NCBI GenBank assembly: GCA_020057645.1 | Contig: JAGVFL010000046.1 | Coordinates: forward strand, 1-6,238 | DNA: 6,238 nt | Direction: 5' to 3' | Source: Candidatus Omnitrophota bacterium | Lineage (GTDB): Bacteria > Omnitrophota > Gorgyraeia > Gorgyraeales > Gorgyraeaceae | In this document: positions 6,029-6,238 of the stretch, piece after piece | How positions within the stretch are numbered: the first letter of the stretch is position 1 | Layout: each line of letters starts with the position of its first letter | Translations under genes and position numbers: made by a program | The notes under the pieces: model-generated | Told to the model about the DNA's origin: nothing | What the model saw: only the letters and a program-made list of their open reading frames with translations | Database searches by the model: none

Positions 6029-6238
6029 TGGAACTAGTCGTTGCTACCAGAAATAAGGATAAACTGAGAGAAATAAAAGCGCTTCTTAAAGGCCTTCCTG
6101 TAGATGTCTTTTCCCTGGATTCATTCAAAGGTGTCCCTGATGTCATAGAAGACGGCAAGACCCTGGAAGATAATGCCGTAAAAAAAGCAGTTCAGGCCTC
6201 AAGGTTTCTTAAAAAATTAGCAGTGGCGGACGATTCAG
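6028..6238 (+). CDS. rdgB: XTP/dITP diphosphatase (RdgB/HAM1 family), 3'-truncated by the window edge
   Basis: Nucleotide-pool sanitizing enzyme that hydrolyses XTP, dITP and ITP to monophosphate and pyrophosphate, keeping deaminated purines out of DNA and RNA. The first 70 residues are present, of about 200 expected. It opens with VVATRNKDKLREIKALL, matching the family N-terminal motif (T/S)xxNxxK(xxE) at residues 7-15. It continues with DGKTLEDNAVKKA, the motif carrying the conserved Glu and Asn, and ends at VADDS, where the second Asp (residue 69) corresponds to the catalytic Asp of E. coli RdgB. Its ATG shares the final A of the rph TAA stop (TAATG). No SD-like sequence is visible in the A/T-rich bases just upstream, so translation probably depends on ribosomes finishing rph. 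It is too short for the ORF caller only because the window cuts it. Confidence 0.93.
   Translation, partial: MELVVATRNKDKLREIKALLKGLPVDVFSLDSFKGVPDVIEDGKTLEDNAVKKAVQASRFLKKLAVADDS

Overview
The window is a plus-strand run of eight bacterial housekeeping genes, cut at both ends. The order is topA (5' end missing), a XerC/XerD tyrosine recombinase, queC, queE, the alpha and beta subunits of a class I [4Fe-4S] fumarate hydratase, rph (RNase PH) and rdgB (XTP/dITP diphosphatase, 3' end missing). No tRNA, rRNA, CRISPR array, intact insertion sequence or prophage gene is visible. Every open reading frame on the minus strand is a shadow of one of these genes.

Layout: 1-3242 is the topA-xer-queC block. 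topA and xer overlap by 8 nt, and a 4-nt gap separates xer from queC. A 62-nt spacer follows (3243-3304), the only real intergenic region. It holds two adjacent inverted repeats: a long near-perfect hairpin (20-nt arms, 3-nt loop, one mismatch) that starts inside the queC stop codon, and a 15-nt GC-richer palindrome just upstream of queE. The second block, 3305-6238, is queE-fumarase alpha-fumarase beta-rph-rdgB. Its genes are joined by three 4-nt ATGA overlaps and one 1-nt TAATG overlap, so it is very probably one translationally coupled operon.

Functions: TopA relaxes negative supercoils and Xer resolves chromosome dimers. QueE and QueC make 7-carboxy-7-deazaguanine and convert it to preQ0, for queuosine in tRNA. 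The fumarase pair interconverts fumarate and malate. RNase PH trims tRNA 3' ends and RdgB removes deaminated purine nucleotides. QueE and the fumarase both carry oxygen-sensitive [4Fe-4S] clusters, which fits, but does not prove, an anaerobic or microaerophilic host.

Organism: the proteins are clearly bacterial. Moderate G+C, frequent AGG/AGA arginine and ATA isoleucine codons, lysine-rich proteins and tightly packed genes resemble an uncultivated lineage such as Omnitrophota. That assignment is an impression from style and gene order, not a demonstrated placement.

I did not find a convincing new multi-gene system. The least explained DNA is the double-hairpin spacer between queC and queE. 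Smaller points are substitutions at usually conserved positions in TopA and QueE, and an extra cysteine in the fumarase alpha subunit.
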